From assembly GCF_008629685.1 (NCBI RefSeq), contig NZ_VWSF01000002.1:266854-317944 (forward strand): a stretch of 51,091 bases of DNA. The letters run 5' to 3'. The translations under genes were made by a program, and so were the position numbers. This DNA comes from Adhaeribacter rhizoryzae. Lineage in GTDB: Bacteria; Bacteroidota; Bacteroidia; Cytophagales; Hymenobacteraceae. This document shows, in pieces, positions 35,901 through 42,949 of the stretch. How positions within the stretch are numbered: the first letter of the stretch is position 1; each line of letters opens with the position of its first letter. The notes beneath the pieces are model-generated. The model was given only the letters and a program-made list of their open reading frames with translations, had not been told where the DNA came from and did no database searches.

Positions 35901-38014
35901 TGGCACCCAACGACAGTTTGGTATATTATTGGCGCTTCCGGCCCAAAGAAATAATCGCGAGTGCAGATACCATTTGGGGCGAAAGTTCTTTCCGGTTTAT
36001 ACCGGCAGGCCCGGAAGGTTGGTCGCAAAGTCAGCCCGGGCAGTTTACCAAGGCGCGTACGAACCAGGTAAACATAAACGATCAGAAGCGCCAATGGGAG
36101 TTTGCACCAATTACCAAAAGCTTAAGCTTACGCACCATTCCAGGCAATATTTCTACTGACCGGCTACGGTACGGCATTTTCTTTAATAATTTAAATGCAG
36201 CTACCGATAATTGTTCTATGGGGGTGCCCAATATATTAATTGAGGTATTTAATAATCGAACCTTAGAACCGTACGTAATGCCGACTTCTATTGCTACTTC
36301 CCGGTGTGGTGAGTTATCGCAGGCATTGTACTTCTTCGGCGATTTACGGCAAGCTGCCCGGCGAGATTACCTGCGTCGGTTTTTAGAAGCCGTGCCAACA
36401 GGTTATTACGTTGCCATGGTTACCATAAACCCAGTACCTTTTGCCGATTTCCCTATCGAGTTAAAAAATGCATTTCGAGCAGTGGGTTCTAAATTAATTG
36501 AAAATCTGGCTTCGGGAGCGCCGCTTGCTTTAATTGGGCAAAAAGGAGCAGCGGCCGGCACTGCGCAAGAACTTACCGCCAATAGTACCGACCCTGCTTT
36601 ACAAACAATAGAGCTTAATTATAATATTTCTGGTTTTGGTAATAAAGGCAGCCTTACATCTACCCTGATTGGGCCGGCTACAAACTGGCAAACCTTGTAT
36701 CATGCCGTACGCAAAAACGGCGCTGGTTCCGATAGGTATACCCTTAAAGTAAGTGGTTTAGATGTAGAAGGTAAAAACGAGCGGGTGCTATATTCCAACG
36801 TAAAAGCGCGGAACCTGGATATTTCGGCTATAGATGCCAATATATACCCGTATTTACAATTAAGTTTAACCTTGGTTGATAGCGTAGACGCCAGCGCGCC
36901 CCAGTTAGAAGAGTGGCGTGTGCATTACACGGGGGTACCAGAAGGCATTGTGCGGCCAGATGTAATAGGTTTAGATAATTATAACAGTTTTGCTACGCAA
37001 GCCCTGAAAGGTAAAATAGACGCGCAGGTTGCTTTTCAGAATATTTCTAACCATAATTTTGCCGATTCTTTGCTGGCACGGGTAACCTTGATTGGCGCCA
37101 ATGGCTTTAGCAAAGATGTGAAGCTGAAAGCCGTAGCCAAAGACGAAACTATCATTATCCCGTACACTTTTGCCACCAATAACCTGACCGGCAATTATAC
37201 GCTACGGGTAACGGTAAACCCCCTAACGCAAAACCCGATGCTGCGGCCAGAGCAATATTACTTTAATAATACGCTGGAAGTACCTTTTGCTTTAAATACT
37301 AACCTGCACCCAGTGCTGGATGTGGTATTCGATGGCCAGCATATTCTGGATGGCGATATTGTTTCGCCAAACCCATTAATTAGCATGACGCTGAAAGATG
37401 AGGACCAGTATACTTTCCTGAAAGACCCCAGCCACATGGAAGTGTTTGTGAAAGTGCCCGGAGCTTCTGACTTTACGCCGGTAAATCTTGCCGGAAACGA
37501 TATTAAATATTTTACCGCCGATAAAAACAACGATTTCCGGTTAGAATATTCTCCTAAGAACTTGCCCGATGGCGTATATACGTTGCGGGTGCAGGGCCGT
37601 GATGTTGCCGAGAATAAAGCAGGTTTTGAACCTTACACCATTAACTTTGAGGTAATAAACGAATCGGCTGTTTCTCATTTTTACCCGTACCCGAATCCTT
37701 TCTCCAGCAAAACCCGGTTTGTTTTTACCTTAACCGGCAGCACCATTCCGCAGGATATGAAAATTCAGATTATGACAGTAACGGGTAAGGTGGTGCGCGA
37801 AATTATGAAAGATGAACTGGGCCCGCTTAAAATTGGCAATAACATAAGCGAATTCGCCTGGGACGGAACCGATGAATTTGGCGATAAATTAGCCAATGGC
37901 GTGTACCTGTACCGGGTAATAATGGACACCGGCGACCAGGATTTTAAGCACCGCAATACCGCTGGCGATAAGTCGTTTAAGAAAGATTACGGTAAGATTT
38001 ATATTTTAAGATAA
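32975..38014 (+). CDS. C25-family T9SS sortase, PorU/PorU2-like
   Basis: 1679 aa from the ATG at 32975; a GTG two codons earlier is possible. A signal peptide ends near KVQAQ. The gingipain-type C25 domain lies at about 390-760, with the catalytic dyad His651 in FFGHSS and Cys685 in LLNGCFSG. A CARDB-like domain follows (about 795-905), then beta-rich regions and a FlgD-like/T9SS C-terminal domain (YPYPNPF to NGVYLYRV). PorU removes the C-terminal signal of T9SS cargo and attaches cargo to the surface. Typical PorU has about 1100-1300 residues; this length and layout match the larger PorU2 type of Cytophagales. Paired with porV upstream. Confidence 0.85.
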   Translation: MNTITHKIKINILFFLLLSLAVAGKVQAQNYGNEWINYSQTYYKIKVIRNGIHRLDYNFLNNAGLSSANPQKLQLFRKGKEVPLFVNGETDGRLDAGDYVEFYGERNDGKTDVELYQSPAYKVHDYHSIYTDTAAYFLTVSAANGKRVTNQSTDASNITPESWHYQTRLTLITSHYSRGIAWNDSQMPWGDKAEGFFSDFFGVQAGNRALRNPYNVRVDSLFNLERTGPVPTVEIAIVGSFYIDHDVTVSIIAPSGAERILVANHKFGTFDHVKLKYPVQFDEISTTGNLNVRVKVNTQVPAGGVADLIRLSYVKVRYPRKNILTSKDLFVSPADSNKTTPSFLVFDNPSANSVAYDITDKENIIRTSISTVGSQRGFVLNGSPGKQRKVLITTDGKYFTPLNAGRKTFRQINPAKAGFVIVSNKFLAKPVANYPNPVKAYAEYRASTAGGKHDTLVFYADQLYDQFHYGDRSATAIRRLMQYLLANGKPQYLFLLGKGIEPDYGGSGFRNNPKGYPVQDLVPTGGAPGSDIVFTADFQNRSFFPKVATGRVSAVNATDVAAYLEKVKQHEATPQNAEWRKNILHLGGGINLQEQNLFRNYLRSYENTAENPLYGALVESFSRAGSTSSTSYINVSSQVNNGLSLITFFGHSSPSIPDVDIGYATNPVNNYNNTGKYPMILLNGCFSGNTFSATSARSFGEDWILAPQKGALIFIAHSAFGYTTPLHIYSRNFYTIAFTEPDFYGKSVGVINQEVVKRTAESGNEQLVSTAVEMVMQADPAVVLFGPDKPDYALKNNNISIAPINEQETVTANSESFRILIPVKNLGKATQDSFKIKVTRNDQVEVISELYPPIYNQDTISFVFSSTQGRVAGINTFKIMVDAENTVDELDESNNTVQFEYNFPATGSRPLMPVEYAIVNTPEVKLIGQASNLLQPSRLYTFELDTTRTFNSPVKQTQEITAGSLPSWTVKLLSEVAPNDSLVYYWRFRPKEIIASADTIWGESSFRFIPAGPEGWSQSQPGQFTKARTNQVNINDQKRQWEFAPITKSLSLRTIPGNISTDRLRYGIFFNNLNAATDNCSMGVPNILIEVFNNRTLEPYVMPTSIATSRCGELSQALYFFGDLRQAARRDYLRRFLEAVPTGYYVAMVTINPVPFADFPIELKNAFRAVGSKLIENLASGAPLALIGQKGAAAGTAQELTANSTDPALQTIELNYNISGFGNKGSLTSTLIGPATNWQTLYHAVRKNGAGSDRYTLKVSGLDVEGKNERVLYSNVKARNLDISAIDANIYPYLQLSLTLVDSVDASAPQLEEWRVHYTGVPEGIVRPDVIGLDNYNSFATQALKGKIDAQVAFQNISNHNFADSLLARVTLIGANGFSKDVKLKAVAKDETIIIPYTFATNNLTGNYTLRVTVNPLTQNPMLRPEQYYFNNTLEVPFALNTNLHPVLDVVFDGQHILDGDIVSPNPLISMTLKDEDQYTFLKDPSHMEVFVKVPGASDFTPVNLAGNDIKYFTADKNNDFRLEYSPKNLPDGVYTLRVQGRDVAENKAGFEPYTINFEVINESAVSHFYPYPNPFSSKTRFVFTLTGSTIPQDMKIQIMTVTGKVVREIMKDELGPLKIGNNISEFAWDGTDEFGDKLANGVYLYRVIMDTGDQDFKHRNTAGDKSFKKDYGKIYILR

Positions 38015-38028
38015 GGCATTAATACTAT

Positions 38029-38060
38029 AAAAGCCAGATTATTTAAAATCTGGCTTTTTA
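38029..38060 (+). terminator. Terminator of the porV-sortase operon
   Basis: AAAAGCCAGATT pairs perfectly with AATCTGGCTTTT around ATTTAA, followed by T-rich DNA, 14 bp after the stop. Confidence 0.93.
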
Positions 38061-38148
38061 TTTTAATCAAATTTATTTATATATTAATTTTGTAATGTAT
38101 AAATAATCAGTGATTTACGTTTTTTTTTTAATTTTGTTACTGTAAAGG

Positions 38149-38181
38149 TTTGATTTTATAAACTTTTATTTTTTATATTTG
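38149..38181 (+). promoter_or_regulatory. Near-perfect Bacteroidota promoter
   Basis: TTTG (38149-38152), a 21-nt spacer, then TATATTTG (38174-38181): both elements match the -33/-7 consensus. Transcription should begin near 38188, so the TTG codon at 38179 cannot be the start of the next gene. Confidence 0.75.
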
Positions 38182-38274
38182 GTTAGTTATGCAGTTTCAA
38201 AGGTTTATCCAGTTGCAAATCTTTGTAAGCAGTTAATAAAGTTAAAACAGCAGCAGCCACCATTTTTTAAGCGC

Positions 38275-38523
38275 ATGTTAGACCTGATAAATTTTATAGC
38301 ATTAGCAGTAGCCTTCAATCTTTTGTTTTTCATGTATGCCTCCACCAAAATGAAAAACAAACTGCACCCGGTAAGAACAACCCTTTTTGCTTTTATCTTT
38401 AATATTCCGCTAAGCATTATTCTGGCGGTGGTTTATACCATTATGCTGGTGTATGCCGTAGTAATTGGGGCTAGTGAAGAATGGGTATGGGAATACATGG
38501 AACAGAGAGATGTTCAGGAATAA
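38275..38523 (+). CDS. Small membrane protein of unknown function
   Basis: 82 aa from the ATG at 38275 (MLDLINFIALAVAFNLLFF). The frame runs 32 codons further upstream but that part overlaps the promoter. Two hydrophobic helices (about 5-22 and 36-62) are separated by a basic loop, STKMKNKLHPVRTT; the C-terminus is acidic and aromatic (EEWVWEYMEQRDVQE). I recognise no family. It has its own strong promoter and a leader of about 85 nt. Confidence 0.6.
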   Translation: MLDLINFIALAVAFNLLFFMYASTKMKNKLHPVRTTLFAFIFNIPLSIILAVVYTIMLVYAVVIGASEEWVWEYMEQRDVQE

Positions 38524-38553
38524 TATTATCTGTTTTTTCTGATTTAATATTTT

Positions 38554-39620
38554 TTACGAAAAGAGCGAAAGCTGATTACCGCTTCGCCGGCAAAATAAGT
38601 CGAAGCGAAAAGGCTTCATCTGTAGTTCTTTAAAATATTTAGTACGGCTGACCCGGAATAAATTGCCGATAAATTCAGCTAATCTGCCTTCACCAGTCAT
38701 ACGCCGACCGTAAACGCTATCGTTTAGGTTTCCTCCGTGGCACGCGGCAATCTGCTTTAATACTTTGTCGGCACGTTCCGGAAAGGTTTTTTTATCCAAT
38801 CTTCAAAGATGCCACCTATGGCCCCGTTTAGGCGCACAATATTATAGGCCGCGGAAACAGCTCCGTTTTGTGCCGCAGCCTGCATAATCTTAGGCATTTC
38901 ATGATCGGTTAAACCCGGAATAATAGGCGCTACCATTACATTTACCGGAATATTGGCCAAAGCTAACTGCCGGATTACTTCCAGGCGGCGGACCGCAGTG
39001 GCCGTGCGCGGTTCTAGTTTCTGGCGCAGGTGTTCATCCAAGGTAGTTACCGAAATATTGACGTGTACTAAATCCAGCGCATTCAGTTCTTGTAATATAT
39101 CTAAATCCCGCAATATTAAAGCGTTTTTGGTGATGAGGCTTACCGGATGACGATATTGCAGTAAAACCTGTAATAAGCGACGGGTTAGTTTCTTCTCTTT
39201 TTCAATTGGCTGATAGCAATCGGTGTTGCCAGCCAGCATAATTGGCCGGACTTCCCATTTAGGATGTTCGAGTTGCTGGATCAGAATTTCCGGTGCATTT
39301 TCCTTAATAATAATTTTACGCTCAAAATCCAGCCCGGCACCGTAACCCCAGTATTGGTGTGTATTGCGGGCGTAACAGTATATACAGCCGTGCTCGCAGC
39401 CTTGGTACGGATTCATAGAATAAGATAAACCCAAATCAGGACTTTCGACGGAGTTTACAATTTTACGCGGGTGCTCCGTAAAAAATTCGGTAGGCGTATT
39501 TTGCAGGAAAGGCTCATCCAAGCCTTAGGGATGTTCGGTTACATATTCCTTTTTTAGGTAAGGATTGGCCGGATTGAACTGAGCGCCCCGGCCTTTCATA
39601 TAATTATCCGCTGTTTCCAT
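38554..39620 (-). pseudogene. PA0069-type radical SAM protein gene, disrupted twice
   Basis: Read as one gene from the ATG at 39620 it encodes about 355 residues of a PA0069-family radical SAM protein: KGRGAQFNPANPY, then the cluster motif CEHGCIYCYA, then LAGNTDCYQPIE. Two lesions break it. An in-frame TAA (39525-39527) follows VTEHP where relatives have a Glu codon before GLDEPF. A run of seven A (minus strand; 38791-38797 region) after GIFEDWI shifts the frame; one extra A would join it to KTFPERADKVLKQIAACHGGN, the conserved end. The central frame could start at TTG 39521, and -1 slippage on A AAA AAA would restore the end. It is more likely a decaying gene; recoding or sequence error cannot be excluded. 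Confidence 0.8.
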
Positions 39621-39802
39621 AGGGTAAATATATGAATTTAAGCTAATATATTTAGTTTTAATTACTAAAATAATTAGTTTAATATTGCGAATATATAGGT
39701 TTTAATCGTAAGGCTAGAAAAATGCTTGAATATTTAGCTAAATCAAAGTTTTCTGCAAATATTAATTAATGAATATAGAAACCAGCTTTTTGTTTTCGAA
39801 TT

Positions 39803-40369
39803 TTATAAGCTGAAAGGATCTATCAGGTTTAGCGTAGCGAAGAAAATATGGTAGAGTTGGCGTAAGCGCACAGGATCGGTTATGCCTTCCTCAATAATTA
39901 ACTCCAGCCTCGAATCATTAGTTTCGGTATCGCCATCGTCGGGTAATACAATCTCGTAAGTAAAGTCTTTCAGGCTTAATAAAGCTGCGCGGGTGTCATC
40001 GTCGGTAAAAATGGTGCGTACCCGCGATTCGTCGGTGGTTTTAACAATTATGCGCTCGTCAAAATCGGGGTAGCCAATTTGTATATCCTGCATCCCGAAA
40101 AATTTCCCTAAATCGTCGAAAAAGCTTTCTTCGTGTAACGCAAACCTGAAACCATCGGGGTTCCGGAAGGGGGCACTAAAAATGGTGGTGGCAAAACCTC
40201 CTTCAAAGCCGCCACCTAAGTCTATATCAATATCCAGGGCAATTTCTTTGTTTTGCTGGTGAATAATTGCCTGGTATTGTAATAAATCAGGGTTCTGGGT
40301 TAAATCCTGGGCAAGTTGCTGCCACACTTCATCTTCGTTGTGGCCGTAAATGTGTCTGTTGTCTTGCAT
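39803..40369 (-). CDS. Hypothetical protein, 188 aa
   Basis: I do not recognise this protein. It is acidic and soluble, with no signal peptide or membrane helix. The N-terminal 45 residues are helical (EDEVWQQLAQDL, PDLLQYQAII); then comes a beta-rich core with a Gly-rich turn (DLGGGFEGGFATTIFSA), FFDDLGKFFGMQDIQIGYPDFDERIIVKT and FTDDDTRAALLSL, and a final helix RLRQLYHIFFATLNLI. The repeated strand-turn pattern suggests a compact alpha/beta domain. Single-gene transcript; coding character is good (AT-rich third positions, conserved-looking aromatic residues). Confidence 0.7.
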   Translation of the reverse strand: MQDNRHIYGHNEDEVWQQLAQDLTQNPDLLQYQAIIHQQNKEIALDIDIDLGGGFEGGFATTIFSAPFRNPDGFRFALHEESFFDDLGKFFGMQDIQIGYPDFDERIIVKTTDESRVRTIFTDDDTRAALLSLKDFTYEIVLPDDGDTETNDSRLELIIEEGITDPVRLRQLYHIFFATLNLIDPFSL

Positions 40370-40768
40370 ATATTTTTAGTTTGCTATTTTGCCATACGGC
40401 CTAACAGCTAAAAAGATTAATAGCCGCCTAAACCGGTTAAGTAGGGGAGAGGCTTTCAGGCTGATTATAATAAACGAAACGGCTACAGCAAAAAGATGAA
40501 ATATTCCGGATATTCTAGTGGCATACTGTTGTTTAGTAGCAGTTAAGCACAAGAATATTTCTTTGATCAGAAGCTATGAGTAGCAGCAATATAAGATTAG
40601 CCTTATTATTAATAACAGGTCTGATAAATTAGAGCCAAATTAAAGAAGAACGGCTCGGTGTCTTAAATTTCCTGGTTTTTCAAAAGAGTATACGTGCTAT
40701 TAAAAAAAAATATTACCGACCATCAGTAATCGACTATGGCCAGTAATATTTTTTTTGTCTGTTTTTAC
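40370..40768. other. Intergenic region
   Basis: About 400 bp; only the terminator of the gene on its right is recognisable. Confidence 0.6.
40702..40756 (-). terminator. Long-stem terminator of the disordered-protein gene
   Basis: On the minus strand ATATTAC/GTAATAT and GGCCAT/ATGGTC stack into one long hairpin flanked by A- and T-runs of about eight bases, 13 bp past the stop. Confidence 0.85.
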
Positions 40769-41689
40769 TTACCGGTTCTGATCCCGTTCGTTGCGGTGGC
40801 GGTTGTTGCCGTCGTAACCTCCCCGTTGACGGTCCCGGTTCTCGCGATCAGCACGGTCGTTGTTGCGGTTACGGCTGGGGTCACGGTTAACGCTGCCGCT
40901 CATTGGGTCGTAGTGGCGCGAACGATCTTCGTCGCCGCGCTGGCCATCGTAACCCCTGCTTGATGAACCAGCCATGTTGCCTTCATTTCTTTCGTTATAG
41001 TCGGTGCCGTAATGGCGATCTTGGTCATTGCCGCTGCCCTGGCGGTTACGCGGACGTTGGTTTGAGCCATAATCACGTTCCTGGTCGCGGCGGAAATCTT
41101 CGTCTATCCGGTGGTTGGGGTTGTAGCTGATAGAAGTTTGTTCGGGCATGGAGTTATAAAAGCTCTGCGAGGTATCGTAAATTTCGTACCGGCTGTTATC
41201 TTCCTGGTTGTTATCGTCGCGGCGTAAATCGCGGTTGGGGTCTTGGCGGTGTTCCCGGTGCTCTTCCGAAAAACGGTCGTGGTCACGGTCGCTAAAGCTG
41301 TTTTTATCCCAATAAGCGCCGTATATCTGGCGGTTGTTGCCAGGTACGGTATGACGGCCATGTCCGCTGGTAGAATCGAAGCCGGACCGGTTTTCTTCGC
41401 GGTGACCCCGGCCGCCCCGGGAAGAACCAAATCCTTGGGCGCCGCCGTAACTGCCCATATTGCCATAATTATTGGATTGTCCGTAAGTATTGCGTTGGTT
41501 AGCTTGTCCCCGGTCGTCCTGGTGGTTATCGTGCCGGTCGCCGTACTGGTCGCGGGTAGTACGGTGGTCGTCGAAACGGTAAGCTCCTCTATACATAGAT
41601 TCCTGGTCCTGGCCCATATTCCGGTTGCCGCTACGGTTTTCACGATTGTCGCGGTCGCGGCGGTTATTTTCCTCATCTCTTCTATTCAT
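40769..41689 (-). CDS. Extremely hydrophilic Arg/Asp/Asn/Gly-rich disordered protein
   Basis: A 306-aa protein made almost entirely of R, D, N, G, Q, S, Y, H and E. It has no Cys and almost no Leu, Lys, Val or Trp. One more ordered-looking island, HTVPGNNRQIYGAYWDKNSF, sits near the middle. The profile resembles hydrophilins and other stress-linked disordered proteins, or RNA-binding RG/RD-rich proteins; which one applies cannot be told. Other frames are also open because of the biased composition. The minus frame is preferred because it starts with a clean ATG, ends just before a strong terminator and has coherent composition. Confidence 0.7.
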   Translation of the reverse strand: MNRRDEENNRRDRDNRENRSGNRNMGQDQESMYRGAYRFDDHRTTRDQYGDRHDNHQDDRGQANQRNTYGQSNNYGNMGSYGGAQGFGSSRGGRGHREENRSGFDSTSGHGRHTVPGNNRQIYGAYWDKNSFSDRDHDRFSEEHREHRQDPNRDLRRDDNNQEDNSRYEIYDTSQSFYNSMPEQTSISYNPNHRIDEDFRRDQERDYGSNQRPRNRQGSGNDQDRHYGTDYNERNEGNMAGSSSRGYDGQRGDEDRSRHYDPMSGSVNRDPSRNRNNDRADRENRDRQRGGYDGNNRHRNERDQNR

Positions 41690-42129
41690 AGTATTTTCTT
41701 TAAAAATTGAACTATACTGTTAAAGTACCTGGTAGTGTACTTTCTTGTTTTAACGGGAAATTCGGTTGGCAGTTAAGCAATTCGACTATTTTTATTCGAA
41801 AAGCCATTAAGCCAACTACCCAGCTCATAGCTAAGAACACTTCAAGATTAAAAAAAAACTTAAGTTGATGCAGTTGTTTTGTAGAACGTTACGGACGATT
41901 TGGGTTCAGAATTAGGAAGAGCAAAGGTTGAGATTAGGCAATATTTTATAAGCAACAGTTTTGGCTAGCATTTATGAAATTTATTAGCCGGAAAAGGATT
42001 GCACTTCTGGGAGAAATCAAACTTATATGAACAAGAATGATTTATTCATTAATTTAAAATAGGGCATGAAGAGAGCAGCAACCGGATAATTTTGAATCGG
42101 TTACCTGTTAAGATGTTAAATCGGGCTGA
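41690..42129. other. Intergenic region
   Basis: About 440 bp, AT-rich. I see only a weak hairpin (AACCG...CGGTT near 42080-42101) and no promoter consensus. Confidence 0.5.
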
Positions 42130-42597
42130 TTAGTAGTTACCAGAAAAGCCGGGTTGTTTTATTTCGAGCCAGTGAAAAGCATCGTCTAAATCGGTAAAAG
42201 CCTCGAATACGAAAGCCGGTTTCTTATTTTGGCCCCTAAGTTCTATTACTTCGAGCAGCTTTTTGCTTTGGGTAATAGAAGTTGGGTTATACGGAACAAT
42301 ACGCGCCAATTTTTCTATTCCGGATTTGGTCAGTATAGGGCCACAAACTTCCAGAAACCATTCGTTGTTATTAACGAGGGCGAGTTGGTGGGCATCGCTG
42401 AGCAAATATTTAATTTTTAACTTTTTTACAATTTGCAGTACCTGCAAAATATTAGCCCGATACTCTTTCGGCGAAATGCTGGCTTTCCAGAGAACCTGCA
42501 TAAATGAGAGTCGCCGGTATATCAATACCGAACAGGTTTCCAGTTCCAGTTCCTGGGTAGGGTTTTCCAGCAGTATAGTAGTTTCGGTGTTCAGCAT
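42130..42597 (-). CDS. SpoIIAA/STAS-like domain protein
   Basis: A 155-aa soluble protein. The pattern of alternating strands and helices, with VLWKASISPKEYRANILQVL, KYLLSDAHQLALVNNNEWFL, IEKLARIVPY and FEAFTDLDDAFHWL, resembles the STAS/SEC14-like fold proteins that are common, mostly unnamed, in Bacteroidota. The final FTDLDDAFHWL helix is especially typical. No partner gene is adjacent. Function is unknown; signalling or lipid binding are the usual proposals for the fold. Confidence 0.6.
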   Translation of the reverse strand: MLNTETTILLENPTQELELETCSVLIYRRLSFMQVLWKASISPKEYRANILQVLQIVKKLKIKYLLSDAHQLALVNNNEWFLEVCGPILTKSGIEKLARIVPYNPTSITQSKKLLEVIELRGQNKKPAFVFEAFTDLDDAFHWLEIKQPGFSGNY

Positions 42598-42949
42598 ATT
42601 TAGGTCATAACGTGCATACTTTATATTTATTCTTGCCAGGATGCACTAAGTTATTTTGGTTTAATAAATTTGCCCTTAATTTATGGGCAAGAACTCCGTA
42701 AAATATTCCTTAACCTTCGTCTAAAAACTAATTAATACTTGATGCAAGTATGTAAGAACTGCAAATATTATAATTAACAAAATTAAATAAAATATAAGAT
42801 AAACTAATTTTATTCCCTAAACAGCAGTTGCTGCTTATAGACCATGTGGGAAAGACCGTGTAAGACCGGATAGGATTTAGCTTTAGAACATAAAAAAGCC
42901 CCTTACTTTTAAAGCAAGGGGCTTTTGGTTTTTAATTAGAACGGTATAG
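42598..42949. other. Intergenic region with the adhesin terminator
   Basis: About 350 bp, AT-rich, holding the hairpin at 42894-42926; nothing else recognised. Confidence 0.6.
42894..42926 (-). terminator. Terminator of the T9SS Ig-repeat protein gene
   Basis: AAAAGCCCCTT pairs with AAGGGGCTTTT; the minus-strand T-run comes from the A-run at 42892-42897. It lies about 25 bp after the stop. Confidence 0.9.

Noticed and set aside
38179-38274. TTG-started 32-codon extension of the small membrane protein
   Set aside because: It overlaps a near-perfect -33/-7 promoter, so it cannot be translated from that transcript.
40736-41710. Plus-strand hydrophobic open frames opposite the disordered protein
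   Set aside because: They arise from the biased Arg/Asp/Gly codons of the minus-strand gene: Val/Ala-rich strings without domain structure, lying over a terminator.
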